A stretch of DNA of 64,000 nucleotides from Oceanobacillus salinisoli. Lineage in GTDB: Bacteria; Bacillota; Bacilli; Bacillales; Amphibacillaceae. The translations under genes and the position numbers were made by a program. This document shows positions 1-8,940 of this stretch, piece by piece. The number at the start of each line of letters is the position of its first letter. The first letter of the stretch is position 1. Location of the stretch: positions 124,001-188,000 of the forward strand of contig NZ_WOFB01000012.1 in assembly GCF_009733865.1 (NCBI RefSeq), written 5' to 3'. The notes beneath the pieces were generated by a model. The model was not told where the DNA came from. It saw only the letters and a list, made by a program, of their open reading frames with translations, and searched no databases.

Positions 1-103
1 TATTGATGAGATTTACAATGTTATACCCGGTTGAAAAAATAACATAAATGAGAATAATAACAATCAAGTTAATTATTAGGTAGAAGCCTTTATTTTTTTT
101 CAT
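1..103 (-). CDS. N-terminal part of a small membrane protein (runs off window)
   Basis: The minus strand starts with ATG at 103, behind AAAGGTG at a normal distance. The 34 visible codons read MKKNKGFYLIINLIVIILIY and continue into a hydrophobic stretch, so the product begins with a short basic segment and a membrane helix or uncleaved signal. The remainder lies outside the window and I cannot name the family. It is transcribed divergently from the opp operon. Confidence 0.6.
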   Translation of the reverse strand, partial: MKKNKGFYLIINLIVIILIYVIFSTGYNIVNLIN

Positions 104-202
104 GTTTAGTCACCTTTAATCGTCTTTTACAATCCTATAACGGTAGTCATTATACCATAACAGGGACTTTGCCGAAATGTAGAAAGAACCTTTAAATTGC
201 GT

Positions 203-291
203 GTTCAAAAAGGAGGATGAAAAGGACCGAGAAGTTCGAGCCAACGAAGAATTTCGATGTGTCATTTTCACCGAACTTTTTGAACATCCTC
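203..291. repeat. Inverted-repeat intergenic element
   Basis: GTTCAAAAAG at 203-212 is exactly repeated inverted as CTTTTTGAAC at 276-285, and the flanking GAGGATG/CATCCTC bases extend the pairing. The inside contains two further complementary pieces around GAAGTTCG and CCGAAC. A half copy, TTTTTGAACATCCTCT, occurs near 9945. From memory, similar elements are scattered in other Bacillaceae; no family name is assigned. It lies just upstream of the first oppA, so a cis-regulatory or mini-transposon origin is possible. Confidence 0.55.
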
Positions 292-421
292 TTAAACGGA
301 TACATTATTTTCCCCTGAACAGGAGACAATATAAACCGATGCTAAAAATAGAGCAAGTGTTATATGTACAAATGAACATGCTCTAATAAATAATAACTTT
401 GAAGAGGAGGTCATCCGATTT

Positions 422-2107
422 ATGGATGTAAAAGGCAAAATACTATTTTTACTATGCTTATTAGTATTAGTTTTAGCTGCTTGTGGTGGGGGTGGAGATA
501 CAGAGGAAACACCTGCAGAAGAAAACAATGAAGATGCGACAGAAAACCAGGCGGCTAAAGAAGGGGATCAAGTACTTAATTTCATTAATGGCGATACCAT
601 TCCTTCGATGGATCCATCCATGGCAACAGACGAATATGGATTTCAGTTTTTAGGAGCGACGATGGAAGGATTGTACCGCTTAAATGAAAATGCAGAACCT
701 GTAGAAGGGATTGCGGAAGGTCATGAAGTAAGTGATGACGGATTAACATGGACTTTTAATTTACGTGAAGACGCTACATGGTCCAATGGTGATCCTGTAA
801 CAGCACATGACTTTGTCTATGCTTGGCAGCGTGCAGTTAACCCAGAAACGGGATCAGAGTATGGTCCATACATGATGGGTGGCGTTATTAAAAATGCCGA
901 TGCAGTAAATGCAGGGGAAGCAGAGTTGGAAGAACTGGGTGTAAGAGCGGAGGATGATTACACGTTAGTGGTAGAACTGGAGCAGCCTGTCCCTTATTTT
1001 GAGTCATTAACTACTTTTGGAACATTTTTACCACTAAATGAGGAGTTTGTTGAGGAGCAAGGAGATAACTTTGCAACAAGTACCGATACTCTTTTATTCA
1101 ATGGACCGTTCACACTAGAGAATTGGACAAGTACGGCAAGTGAATGGGATCTTGTGAAGAATGAAGATTATTGGGATGCAGAAACAGTACAGTTGGATCG
1201 AATTCATCATACTGTTGTAAAAGATTCGACAACACAAGTAAGGCTATATGAAGAAGGAACGGTAGACCGGGCTGGCATTTCGTCCGATTTAGTTGATCAA
1301 TACTCAACCCATGAGGACTATCAAGTGACTCCGGAAACGTCAGTGTTCTATCTCAAATTAAATCAAACTCGAAATGAAGCGTTAGCTAATAAAAATATTC
1401 GTGCAGCGATAAGCAGAGCGTTTAACAAAGAAGCATTAGTAGATGAAATTTTAAACAATGGATCAATCGTTGCAAACGGTATTGTTCCAGCTAATTTTAC
1501 TCCAATGCCTGAATCTGGTGAGGACTTCCGTGAAGCAAGTGGGGACCTGGTAACTTACGATGTGGAAGCTGCTCAGGAATACTGGGAAAAAGGACTGGAA
1601 GAGCTTGGAACAGATACAGTCGAACTGAAATTATTGGGTGGCGATACGGAAACTTCTAAAGTAATGAATGAATATATTGCAAATCAATTATCAACCAACT
1701 TACCAGGGCTAAACGTGACATTGAAAAATGTCCCATTTGAACAGCGTTTGGATTTAGACACTGCCATGGATTATGATATCCAAGTAGCAGGATGGGGACC
1801 TGACTATCTTGATCCAAATACTTTCTTAAACTTATGGGTAACTGATGGCGGAAACAACAAGATGGGTTATTCCAATTCTGAATATGATGCTTTAATTGAA
1901 GAAGCAGCAACAGAACTTGCTACGGATAATGAGGCTCGCTATGAAAACTTCCTGGAAGCCGAAAGAATCTTGTTTGAAGATGCGGCAATAGCACCAATTT
2001 ACCAAAGTGCCATGGCACAGCTCGTTTCTCCTAAAGTAGAAGGGGTATTTGTAAATCCATTTGGAGCGACTTACGAGTATAAATGGGCTAGTGTTGGCTC
2101 TGAATAA
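422..2107 (+). CDS. oppA: Peptide ABC transporter substrate-binding lipoprotein (OppA, copy 1)
   Basis: This is the extracellular, lipid-anchored receptor that delivers oligopeptides to the OppBCDF importer. Its 561 residues fit the SBP_bac_5 family. The N-terminus has a basic-hydrophobic signal and the lipobox LVLAAC, followed by an acidic, Ala/Glu-rich linker of about 30 residues. The family features TWTFNLRE, WSNGDPVTAHDFVYAWQR and GWGPDYLDPNTF are present. GAGGAGG about 12 bases upstream supports the ATG at 422. It is followed by a second, very similar oppA and then oppBCDF. A strong terminator right after this gene suggests it can be transcribed separately. The peptide preference cannot be read from the sequence. 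Confidence 0.93.
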   Translation: MDVKGKILFLLCLLVLVLAACGGGGDTEETPAEENNEDATENQAAKEGDQVLNFINGDTIPSMDPSMATDEYGFQFLGATMEGLYRLNENAEPVEGIAEGHEVSDDGLTWTFNLREDATWSNGDPVTAHDFVYAWQRAVNPETGSEYGPYMMGGVIKNADAVNAGEAELEELGVRAEDDYTLVVELEQPVPYFESLTTFGTFLPLNEEFVEEQGDNFATSTDTLLFNGPFTLENWTSTASEWDLVKNEDYWDAETVQLDRIHHTVVKDSTTQVRLYEEGTVDRAGISSDLVDQYSTHEDYQVTPETSVFYLKLNQTRNEALANKNIRAAISRAFNKEALVDEILNNGSIVANGIVPANFTPMPESGEDFREASGDLVTYDVEAAQEYWEKGLEELGTDTVELKLLGGDTETSKVMNEYIANQLSTNLPGLNVTLKNVPFEQRLDLDTAMDYDIQVAGWGPDYLDPNTFLNLWVTDGGNNKMGYSNSEYDALIEEAATELATDNEARYENFLEAERILFEDAAIAPIYQSAMAQLVSPKVEGVFVNPFGATYEYKWASVGSE

Positions 2108-2115
2108 AGAAGGAT

Positions 2116-2163
2116 AAAAAAACGGGGATTTGCATGATAAAAAAGTGCATTTCCCCGTTTTTA
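2116..2163 (+). terminator. Rho-independent terminator after oppA copy 1
   Basis: AAAAACGGGGA pairs with TCCCCGTTTTT across a short loop, with TGCA/TGCA extending the stem, and the right arm runs into a T-rich tail. It directly follows the first oppA stop codon. Confidence 0.85.
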
Positions 2164-2633
2164 TTTTAAATTTTGTTTTTTTCCTTCACATTAAGATAAG
2201 TGTAGTGTAGCGTAGATTTCCGCTACGGGCAGTAGCGCACGTTAGGGGCACGCCCGCGCTTTTAGCCTCCTCGAGGAAAAACGTCATCCCGTGGTCTTCA
2301 AGTTGCATCCTTAGGGGTGCGCAGTGTTTTCCGGAGCAGTGAAACGTACAAGAATATCATTTCAGTTACGTCGGGCTTTTTTTACCATTTGTGTTGTGTA
2401 TAATACAGTTTTAATTTGTAATTTCCAATTCTTAGAACTTCATCGTAATTTCAATTTTATAGAAGTAGTGTTAAAATTAAAGACGAAATTCTTCGCAAAT
2501 TGCAGTTAAATCTACTTTTATTTATTTATGACAAACTTAATAATATTCGAAAACGTTCTGAGTAAGTCATGTCGTAAAATGTCAGATTTTGTCGTATCTT
2601 GTAAAATTTTATGTAATTCTTCTTAAAAAAACC

Positions 2634-2663
2634 TTTACAAAATTAAAGTATGGGGCGTATAAT
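2634..2663 (+). promoter_or_regulatory. Sigma-A promoter of oppA copy 2
   Basis: TTTACA (2634-2639), an 18-base spacer and a perfect TATAAT (2658-2663) lie about 75 bases before the ATG at 2739. This gives the second oppA and the rest of the operon their own start after the upstream terminator. Confidence 0.7.
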
Positions 2664-2701
2664 TTTTCTTGTAACATTTATTGTATGGCTTCTATTTATG
2701 G

Positions 2702-2716
2702 AAAATTCAGAAAAAA
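2702..2716. promoter_or_regulatory. Possible CodY box in the oppA2 leader
   Basis: AAAATTCAGAAAAAA matches 11 of 15 positions of the CodY consensus AATTTTCWGAAAATT. It lies between the promoter and the start codon. CodY represses peptide uptake in Bacillus, so the place is sensible, but AT-rich DNA gives such matches by chance. Confidence 0.25.
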
Positions 2717-2738
2717 ACAACTATAGGGAGGATGCAGA

Positions 2739-4388
2739 ATGAAGCTGAAAAATTGGGCGTTATTATTAGCGCTAGGTTTATTATTAACTGTATTAGCGGC
2801 ATGTGGTGGCGATACAGAAGAGTCTAAGCCGGCTGAAGAAGGGGAACAAGTACTTAATTTCGTTAATGGAGATACTATTCCTACTATGGATCCATCCTTG
2901 GCAACGGACCAATATGCGTTTCAGTTTTTAGGATCAACTATGGAAGGTTTATATCGCTTAGATGAAAATGCACAACCTGTAGAAGGTATCGCAACTGATC
3001 ACGAGGTAAGTGATGATGCTACTACATGGACATTCCACCTGCGTGAAGGTGCTACCTGGTCTAATGGTGACCCTGTAACAGCTCATGACTTTGTTTATGC
3101 ATGGCAACGTGCTGTAGATCCAGATACAGGATCTGAATATGGTCCATACATGATGGAAGATGTTATTAAAAATGCTAAGGAAGTAAATACTGGTGAGGTA
3201 GAAGTGGAAGAATTAGGTGTTAGAGCTGAAGGCGATTACACGCTAGTTGTTGAACTAGAACAGCCTGTTCCATACTTCGAATCACTTACAACATTCGGTA
3301 CTTTTTTACCACTAAATCAAGAGTTTGTTGAAGAACAAGGTGACGACTTTGCAACAAGCACAGATACATTACTTTTTAATGGTCCATTTACTCTAGAAAA
3401 TTGGACAAGTACTGCAAATGAATGGGATCTTGTGAAGAACGAGGACTACTGGGATGCAGAAACGGTACAATTAGATCGCATTAACCATGTTGTAGTTAAA
3501 GATGCTACAACACAGGTAAGACTATATGAAGAAGGTTCAGTAGATCGTGCTGGTCTAAGCTCTGACCTTGTAGATCAATATTCAACACACGATGATTATA
3601 ATGTAACACCAGAAGCTACAGTGTTTTACCTCAAAATGAATCAAACTAGTAATGAAGCTTTAGCAAACGATAACATTCGTAAAGCGATAAGTAGAGCTTT
3701 TGATAAAGAAGGTATTGTAAATCAAATTCTAAATAACGGTTCTATCGTGGCAAACGGACTTGTTCCGAAAGACTTTGTTACGTTACCAGAAACGAATGAA
3801 GATTTCCGTGATGTCAATGGGGACCTTGTAACATACGACATAGAAGCAGCTCAAGAATACTGGGAAAATGGTTTAGAAGAACTTGGAACAGACACAGTAG
3901 AAATTGAACTACTTGGTGACGATAGTGAAACAGCTAAATTGATGTCTGAGTTCCTTGCAAACCAATTATCTACTAATTTACCAGGATTATCTGTTAAAAT
4001 TAAACAAGTTCCATTTGAACAACGTTTAGACTTAGATACAGATATGGACTATGATTTGCAAGTATCGGGATGGGGGCCGGACTATCTTGATCCGAACACA
4101 TTCTTAAACCTATTTGTCACAGACGGTGGAAATAATAAAATGGGTTACTCCAACTCAGAATATGATGCGTTAATTGATGAAGCCGGGAAGGAACTTGCAG
4201 CAGACAACGTTGCTCGTTATGAAAACTTCCTAGAAGCAGAAAAAATCTTATTTGAAGACGCAGCAATTGCACCAATCTACCAACGTGCTCAAGCACAATT
4301 GATTTCTCCTAAAGTAGAAGGTGTAATTAGAAATCCATTCGGAGCAGACTATGAATACAAATGGGCTAGTGTTAATTCTGCAGAATAA
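2739..4388 (+). CDS. oppA: Peptide ABC transporter substrate-binding lipoprotein (OppA, copy 2)
   Basis: This is a second SBP_bac_5 lipoprotein, 549 residues, with lipobox LAAC and a shorter linker than copy 1. Long blocks are identical to the first copy (for example FNGPFTLENWTST and GWGPDYLDPNTFLNL), so the two are a tandem duplication. Differences cluster in the linker and in scattered surface positions. GGGAGG upstream supports the ATG at 2739. Its codons look different from copy 1 (more T/A-ending), so the copies are not identical at DNA level and the duplication is not fresh. Having its own promoter and lying directly before oppB, it is probably the main receptor of this operon. Confidence 0.93.
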   Translation: MKLKNWALLLALGLLLTVLAACGGDTEESKPAEEGEQVLNFVNGDTIPTMDPSLATDQYAFQFLGSTMEGLYRLDENAQPVEGIATDHEVSDDATTWTFHLREGATWSNGDPVTAHDFVYAWQRAVDPDTGSEYGPYMMEDVIKNAKEVNTGEVEVEELGVRAEGDYTLVVELEQPVPYFESLTTFGTFLPLNQEFVEEQGDDFATSTDTLLFNGPFTLENWTSTANEWDLVKNEDYWDAETVQLDRINHVVVKDATTQVRLYEEGSVDRAGLSSDLVDQYSTHDDYNVTPEATVFYLKMNQTSNEALANDNIRKAISRAFDKEGIVNQILNNGSIVANGLVPKDFVTLPETNEDFRDVNGDLVTYDIEAAQEYWENGLEELGTDTVEIELLGDDSETAKLMSEFLANQLSTNLPGLSVKIKQVPFEQRLDLDTDMDYDLQVSGWGPDYLDPNTFLNLFVTDGGNNKMGYSNSEYDALIDEAGKELAADNVARYENFLEAEKILFEDAAIAPIYQRAQAQLISPKVEGVIRNPFGADYEYKWASVNSAE

Positions 4389-4428
4389 ATAAATTCGTTT
4401 AAAAAAAGCATATACCATGCAAAATAAA

Positions 4429-4467
4429 ACAGGAGAGTATGTCGTGAAACATGCTCTCTTGTTCCAT
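4429..4467 (+). terminator. Stem-loop between oppA2 and oppB without T-tail
   Basis: AACAGGAGAGTATG pairs with CATGCTCTCTTGTT (two wobble pairs) around a short loop. No T-run follows, so it is more likely an attenuating or 3'-end-protecting hairpin than a full terminator. Such hairpins commonly keep receptor mRNA more abundant than permease mRNA in binding-protein operons. Confidence 0.55.
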
Positions 4468-4539
4468 TATGGGTAAAGTATCTCATAATAATGAACATTC
4501 TTATTTTTTGGTTTGACTATATAATTGGGAGGTGCGAGA

Positions 4540-5469
4540 ATGGTTCGTTATATTTTACGACGGGTAATGTATATGTTAGTTACATTATTTATAATTGCAA
4601 CATTATCTTTCTTTCTAATGAAGATGCTGCCAGGAAGCCCGCTTAATGCTGAAGATAAATTAAGTGAACAGCAACAGGCAATTGTCCTGGAAAAATACGG
4701 ATTAAATGACCCGGTTCCTGTCCAATATGTTAAATATATTGGTGGTCTATTGCAAGGGGATTTAGGTATTTCCTTTGCGTTTAGTAATACACCAGTAACA
4801 GACATATTAATGGACCGAATAGGACCATCCGCACAATTAGGTGCACAAGCACTGGTGGTAGGGACCATTTTAGGAGTTCTCCTAGGTCTGATTGCAGCTA
4901 TATCTCATAATGGTTTTCTCGATTATACCTCAACTGTTATCGCTGTATTAGGTACATCTATCCCCAACTTCGTGTTTGCAGGTCTCCTCCAGTTTGTGTT
5001 TGCTGCGCAATTGGAATGGTTCCCGGTTGCGTTATGGGGCGATTTTAAACATACGATACTGCCAACCATTGCCTTAATGATCTTCCCGATGGCAACGGCT
5101 GCTCGTTTTGTGCGAACAGAAATGGTGGAGGTATTAGGTTCAAACTTTATTACAACTGCTCGTGCAAAAGGTGTAAGTGAACCGGGGATCGTATTTAAAC
5201 ACGGTTTACGTAATGCTTTAATACCATTAGTAACCGTTATTGGTCCGATGGCAGTTAGTTTAATGACTGGATCCATGGTTATCGAACAAATATTTGCTAT
5301 CCCTGGAATTGGGGAGCAGTTTGTAAACTCGGTTATGGTAAATGATTACCCAACCATAATGGGTACAACGCTGCTATTTGCGGCATTGTTCATTACCATT
5401 ATTTTGATAATCGACCTTCTGTATGGACTAATTGATCCTAGAATTAGAATTAGCGGAGGGGATAGTTGA
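4540..5469 (+). CDS. oppB: Oligopeptide ABC transporter permease OppB
   Basis: This 309-residue inner-membrane permease forms the transport channel with OppC. The N-terminal RYILRRVMYMLVTLFIIATL helix is typical of OppB/DppB. The EAA loop, the coupling site to the ATPases, reads TTARAKGVSEPGIVFKHGLR, and the C-terminus ends with the family-typical LIDPRIR. An upstream TTG at 4525 would place the start inside the ribosome-binding site GGGAGGTG, so the ATG at 4540 is preferred. The stop overlaps the translation-initiation region of oppC. Confidence 0.92.
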   Translation: MVRYILRRVMYMLVTLFIIATLSFFLMKMLPGSPLNAEDKLSEQQQAIVLEKYGLNDPVPVQYVKYIGGLLQGDLGISFAFSNTPVTDILMDRIGPSAQLGAQALVVGTILGVLLGLIAAISHNGFLDYTSTVIAVLGTSIPNFVFAGLLQFVFAAQLEWFPVALWGDFKHTILPTIALMIFPMATAARFVRTEMVEVLGSNFITTARAKGVSEPGIVFKHGLRNALIPLVTVIGPMAVSLMTGSMVIEQIFAIPGIGEQFVNSVMVNDYPTIMGTTLLFAALFITIILIIDLLYGLIDPRIRISGGDS

Positions 5470-5471
5470 TT

Positions 5472-6623
5472 ATGGATAGAAAAGATAACAATATACCAAA
5501 AGAACTACTTGTCCTTATGAAGCAAAAAGAGGATACAAGTGAAAAAATATCTGCTCCAAGCAGAACGTTCATGCAGGATGCAAGACGTACCTTCTTTAAA
5601 AATAAACTAGCAGTAGCAAGCATGATTGTCCTAGTTATTATTATTCTAATGAGTTTTACTGGTCCAGGAATGAATGAACATGGAATAGACGACCAGGATT
5701 TATCTGTTGCAAAAATGCCAGCACGTGTACCTGTGCTGGAAGATATATCGTGGTTGGGTTTTAGTGGTGTTCTTAGTGATACATTTAAAGGGGACACAGC
5801 AGATCACGCGACACAGAATGCGTTTTCCAGATACAAGAGTGACGAGGAATTTATTGACATTAAAGTCCTTGACGAAGGGGACGGAACGAAAAATTCTGCG
5901 GAAGTAAAAGCGACGTATCATATCTATGAAGCAAAGGATATGGAAGATACGTACTTCTGGTTAGGTACAGACACATTAGGACGTGACCAGTGGACAAGAC
6001 TTTGGGAAGGGACAACAGTTTCCCTGCTTATCGCATTTGTCGCTGCCATTATTAGTTTGTTGATCGGTGTTGCCTATGGTGGTATTGCTGGTTACTATGG
6101 TGGCAAAGTGGACGACGTATTAATGCGGATTTTAGAGGTTCTTGTAGGAATTCCGAATCTTGTTATTATCCTATTGATGATGCTAGTCCTCGATCCAGGT
6201 ATTACCTCAATTGTTGTTGCACTTACGATTACAGGCTGGACAGGTATGGCACGTATCGTCCGTGGGGAAATCATGAAGCAGAAAAATCAGGAATATGTGC
6301 TTGCCGCAAGAACCTTAGGTCAAACCAACCGAAACGTCATTATGAGGCATCTATTGCCAAACATAAGTGGAATCATCATTATTAACACGATGTTTAATAT
6401 TCCAGATGCGATCTTCTTTGAAGCATTTCTTAGCTTTATCGGATTAGGTATCACTCCGCCAGAAGCATCATTAGGTACGCTTATAAATACAGGTTTTGAC
6501 AATATTATGCTATATCAGTACATGCTCGTATTTCCGGCTATTTTAATTTCGGTCATTATGATTGCATTTAACTTAATTGGTGATGGATTACGTGATGCAT
6601 TTGATCCGAAAATGCATAAATAA
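5472..6623 (+). CDS. oppC: Oligopeptide ABC transporter permease OppC
   Basis: This is the second permease of the peptide importer, 383 residues. It has an N-terminal cytoplasmic segment and first helix (OppC_N type), then a long extracytoplasmic insertion of about 110 residues before TDTLGRDQWTRLWEG. The BPD_transp_1 domain with an EAA loop (AARTLGQTNRNVIMRHLLPN) follows. This insertion makes it longer than the roughly 300 residues of standard OppC. GGAGGGG about 9 bases upstream supports ATG 5472 rather than the TTG at 5466. It ends with the family-typical GLRDAFDPKMHK. Confidence 0.92.
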   Translation: MDRKDNNIPKELLVLMKQKEDTSEKISAPSRTFMQDARRTFFKNKLAVASMIVLVIIILMSFTGPGMNEHGIDDQDLSVAKMPARVPVLEDISWLGFSGVLSDTFKGDTADHATQNAFSRYKSDEEFIDIKVLDEGDGTKNSAEVKATYHIYEAKDMEDTYFWLGTDTLGRDQWTRLWEGTTVSLLIAFVAAIISLLIGVAYGGIAGYYGGKVDDVLMRILEVLVGIPNLVIILLMMLVLDPGITSIVVALTITGWTGMARIVRGEIMKQKNQEYVLAARTLGQTNRNVIMRHLLPNISGIIIINTMFNIPDAIFFEAFLSFIGLGITPPEASLGTLINTGFDNIMLYQYMLVFPAILISVIMIAFNLIGDGLRDAFDPKMHK

Positions 6624-6642
6624 TAAAGGTAGGTGTCCTTAA

Positions 6643-7686
6643 ATGAGTAAATTATTAGAAGTCAAAGATTTAGCTGTATCATTTAACACCTACAATGGTG
6701 AGGTACAAGCTGTTCGTGGTGTTAGCTTTGATTTAAATAAAGGGGAAACATTAGCAATTGTTGGGGAGTCCGGTTCCGGTAAATCGGTGACAACAAGTGC
6801 GCTAATGGGACTTTTGCCTAAGCCTCAAGGTGTGATTAAGTCTGGTGAGATCCTTTTTGAAGGAGAGGACTTAGTTAAAAAATCAAATAAAGAGATGCAG
6901 AAAATCCGTGGTAAAGACATGTCCATGGTGTTTCAGGATCCGATGTCATCGTTAAACCCGACGATGAAAGTTGGGAATCAGATTATGGAAGGCTTGATAA
7001 AGCATCAAAATATGAATCGCAGTGATGCGAGGAAAAAAGCGATTGAGCTGTTAGATCAAGTAGGAATTCCCAATCCTGAAATTCGTATAAACCAGTATCC
7101 GCACCAGTTTTCCGGTGGGATGCGTCAACGTGTGGTCATTGCAATTGCCTTGGCGTGTAATCCTAAAGTGCTTATAGCCGATGAACCGACAACAGCACTT
7201 GATGTAACAATTCAGGCGCAAATTTTGGAATTGATGAAGAATATTCAAAAGGAAACCGATAGTGCGATTATCTTTATTACCCATGATCTCGGTGTTGTAG
7301 CGAATGTCGCCGACCGTGTAGCGGTAATGTATGCAGGTAAGGTTGTAGAATATGGAACAGTGGATGATATTTTTTATAATCCAAAACATCCATACACATG
7401 GGGACTACTTGGTTCGATGCCTACCCTGGACAATGCTGATGAGGAATTATACGCCATTCCCGGGAGTCCGCCTGATATGCTCAATCCGCCAAAGGGAGAT
7501 GCATTTGCACCTAGAAATAAATTTGCGCTGGAAATTGATGCTGTGATGGAGCCGCCTATGTTTAAAGTTACCGACACGCACTATGCGGCGACATGGCTTC
7601 TGCATGAAGATGCTCCAAAGATCGAACCTCCTGAATCGGTGAAAAAACGAATGCAAGGCTTCGCAAACAGTGGAGGTGACCAATAA
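6643..7686 (+). CDS. oppD: Oligopeptide ABC transporter ATPase OppD
   Basis: This cytoplasmic ATPase of 347 residues powers peptide import. It shows Walker A GESGSGKS, Q-loop FQDPMSSLNPT, signature FSGGMRQRV, Walker B LIADEPTTALD and the H-loop THDLG. The C-terminal oligopeptide-binding extension contains HPYTWGLLGSMP. In Opp/Dpp ATPases this extension usually carries four cysteines binding an iron-sulfur cluster; here I see no such cysteines, a known variation in Firmicutes. Its stop overlaps the oppF start (TAATG). Confidence 0.92.
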   Translation: MSKLLEVKDLAVSFNTYNGEVQAVRGVSFDLNKGETLAIVGESGSGKSVTTSALMGLLPKPQGVIKSGEILFEGEDLVKKSNKEMQKIRGKDMSMVFQDPMSSLNPTMKVGNQIMEGLIKHQNMNRSDARKKAIELLDQVGIPNPEIRINQYPHQFSGGMRQRVVIAIALACNPKVLIADEPTTALDVTIQAQILELMKNIQKETDSAIIFITHDLGVVANVADRVAVMYAGKVVEYGTVDDIFYNPKHPYTWGLLGSMPTLDNADEELYAIPGSPPDMLNPPKGDAFAPRNKFALEIDAVMEPPMFKVTDTHYAATWLLHEDAPKIEPPESVKKRMQGFANSGGDQ

Positions 7687-8615
7687 TGGCAGAAGATAAG
7701 ATTTTAGAAGTAAAGAATCTGCAGAAACACTTTCATGCAGGTCGTCATAAAACGGTTAAGGCTGTAGATGGTGTAACCTTTGATATCTATAGAGGGGAAA
7801 CGTTCGGCTTAGTTGGGGAATCCGGTAGTGGGAAATCCACAACAGGAAGAACGATTATTCGTTTGTATGAAGCGACAGGCGGAGAAGTGAAATTTAATGG
7901 GGAAGATGTACATGGGAAAAAATCAAAGGAAGAATTATTAAAATTTAATCGTAAAATGCAAATGATCTTCCAGGATCCCTCATCATCTCTAAATCCACGT
8001 ATGACCGTAATGGACATTATTGCAGAAGGCTTGGATATTCATAAGTTAGTTAAAAATGAAAAAGAACGAAAAGCGCGCGTTGAAGAATTATTACAGGTCG
8101 TTGGTTTAAATAAAGAACATGCAAACAGGTTCCCGCATGAGTTCAGTGGCGGGCAGCGTCAGCGTATCGGTATTGCTCGTGCTTTAGCGGTAGAGCCGGA
8201 CCTTATCATTGCTGACGAACCAATTTCCGCACTGGACGTGTCCATTCAGGCGCAGGTTGTTAATTTGCTTAAGAAGCTGCAAAAAGACCGTGGCTTAACC
8301 TATTTATTTATCGCCCACGACTTATCGATGGTGAAATACATTAGTGATCGTATCGGTGTGATGTATTTAGGTAACCTGGTGGAACTTGCGGATAGTGATG
8401 AGCTTTACAACAATCCGATTCACCCTTATACGAAATCATTGCTTACTGCTATACCATTACCTGACCCGGAATATGAGCGTAATCGCATACGAGTACCATA
8501 TGACCCAACCGTACATGATACGAGTGAAGAGCCTGAGTTTCGAGAAATCAGCCCTCGACACTGGGTACGCTGTACATCGAAGGAATTTGAACAGTATAAA
8601 AAAGAACTTAAATAA
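7686..8615 (+). CDS. oppF: Oligopeptide ABC transporter ATPase OppF
   Basis: This is the partner ATPase of OppD, 309 residues, completing the importer. Motifs are GESGSGKST (Walker A), FQDPSSSLNPR (Q-loop), FSGGQRQRIGIARAL (signature) and LIIADEPISALD (Walker B), with HPYTKSLLTAIP in the C-terminal oligo_HPY region. Translation is coupled to oppD by a one-base overlap of stop and start. It is the last gene of the operon. Confidence 0.92.
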   Translation: MAEDKILEVKNLQKHFHAGRHKTVKAVDGVTFDIYRGETFGLVGESGSGKSTTGRTIIRLYEATGGEVKFNGEDVHGKKSKEELLKFNRKMQMIFQDPSSSLNPRMTVMDIIAEGLDIHKLVKNEKERKARVEELLQVVGLNKEHANRFPHEFSGGQRQRIGIARALAVEPDLIIADEPISALDVSIQAQVVNLLKKLQKDRGLTYLFIAHDLSMVKYISDRIGVMYLGNLVELADSDELYNNPIHPYTKSLLTAIPLPDPEYERNRIRVPYDPTVHDTSEEPEFREISPRHWVRCTSKEFEQYKKELK

Positions 8616-8872
8616 TGGATGGGTCTGTTACTAAGTTTCCAATTAACTGGCTGTGTATCTACTGCTTCAAAAGGAGTTGTAAGTGGGGACCAGCCAGTAA
8701 ATACCGGCTCTATTCATCTTCCAAACAGTGAAGGCTGAATGCGGTTTATGATGTATAGTAGCAGGGTTATTTTACAAATAATTTATTTGTTGAGTTATTA
8801 TGTTCTGTTCCAATATATGTAGTTGTTCTGGGACATGTCGTTTTTAGCAATACTTTCTAAATGAAGAATTGT
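8616..8872. other. Spacer after the opp operon
   Basis: No gene is seen. An imperfect long stem is formed by AACTGGCTG (about 8645) and CAGCCAGT (about 8690), with a large internal loop; it could end the opp transcript, but it lacks a T-run. The rest is AT-rich leader for the next operon. Confidence 0.4.
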
Positions 8873-8902
8873 TTGACAATAGATGTATAAGTGTAATAGA
8901 AT
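8873..8902 (+). promoter_or_regulatory. Sigma-A promoter of the TAXI-TRAP operon
   Basis: A perfect TTGACA (8873-8878) is followed after 18 bases by TAGAAT (8897-8902). The start codon of the receptor gene lies about 38 bases downstream of the -10. Confidence 0.65.
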
Positions 8903-8940
8903 GTTGACAGGTAACTATGAGAAAAAAAGGGGGATTTTAT

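Larger units (their letters stand above)
2164..2738. other. Intergenic spacer with a GC-rich degenerate repeat and the oppA2 promoter
   Basis: No gene is evident. The stretch about 2196-2345 is richer in G and C than its surroundings. It has TAGCGTAGATTTCCGCTACG and GGGGCACGCCC-like pieces resembling parts of the spacers near 24.9, 30.1 and 42.6 kb. The last 130 bases are very AT-rich and hold the promoter of the next gene. Confidence 0.5.

Noticed and set aside
201-386. 61-residue ORF upstream of oppA
   Set aside because: It covers the inverted-repeat element and lacks a ribosome-binding site; its sequence is explained by the repeat.
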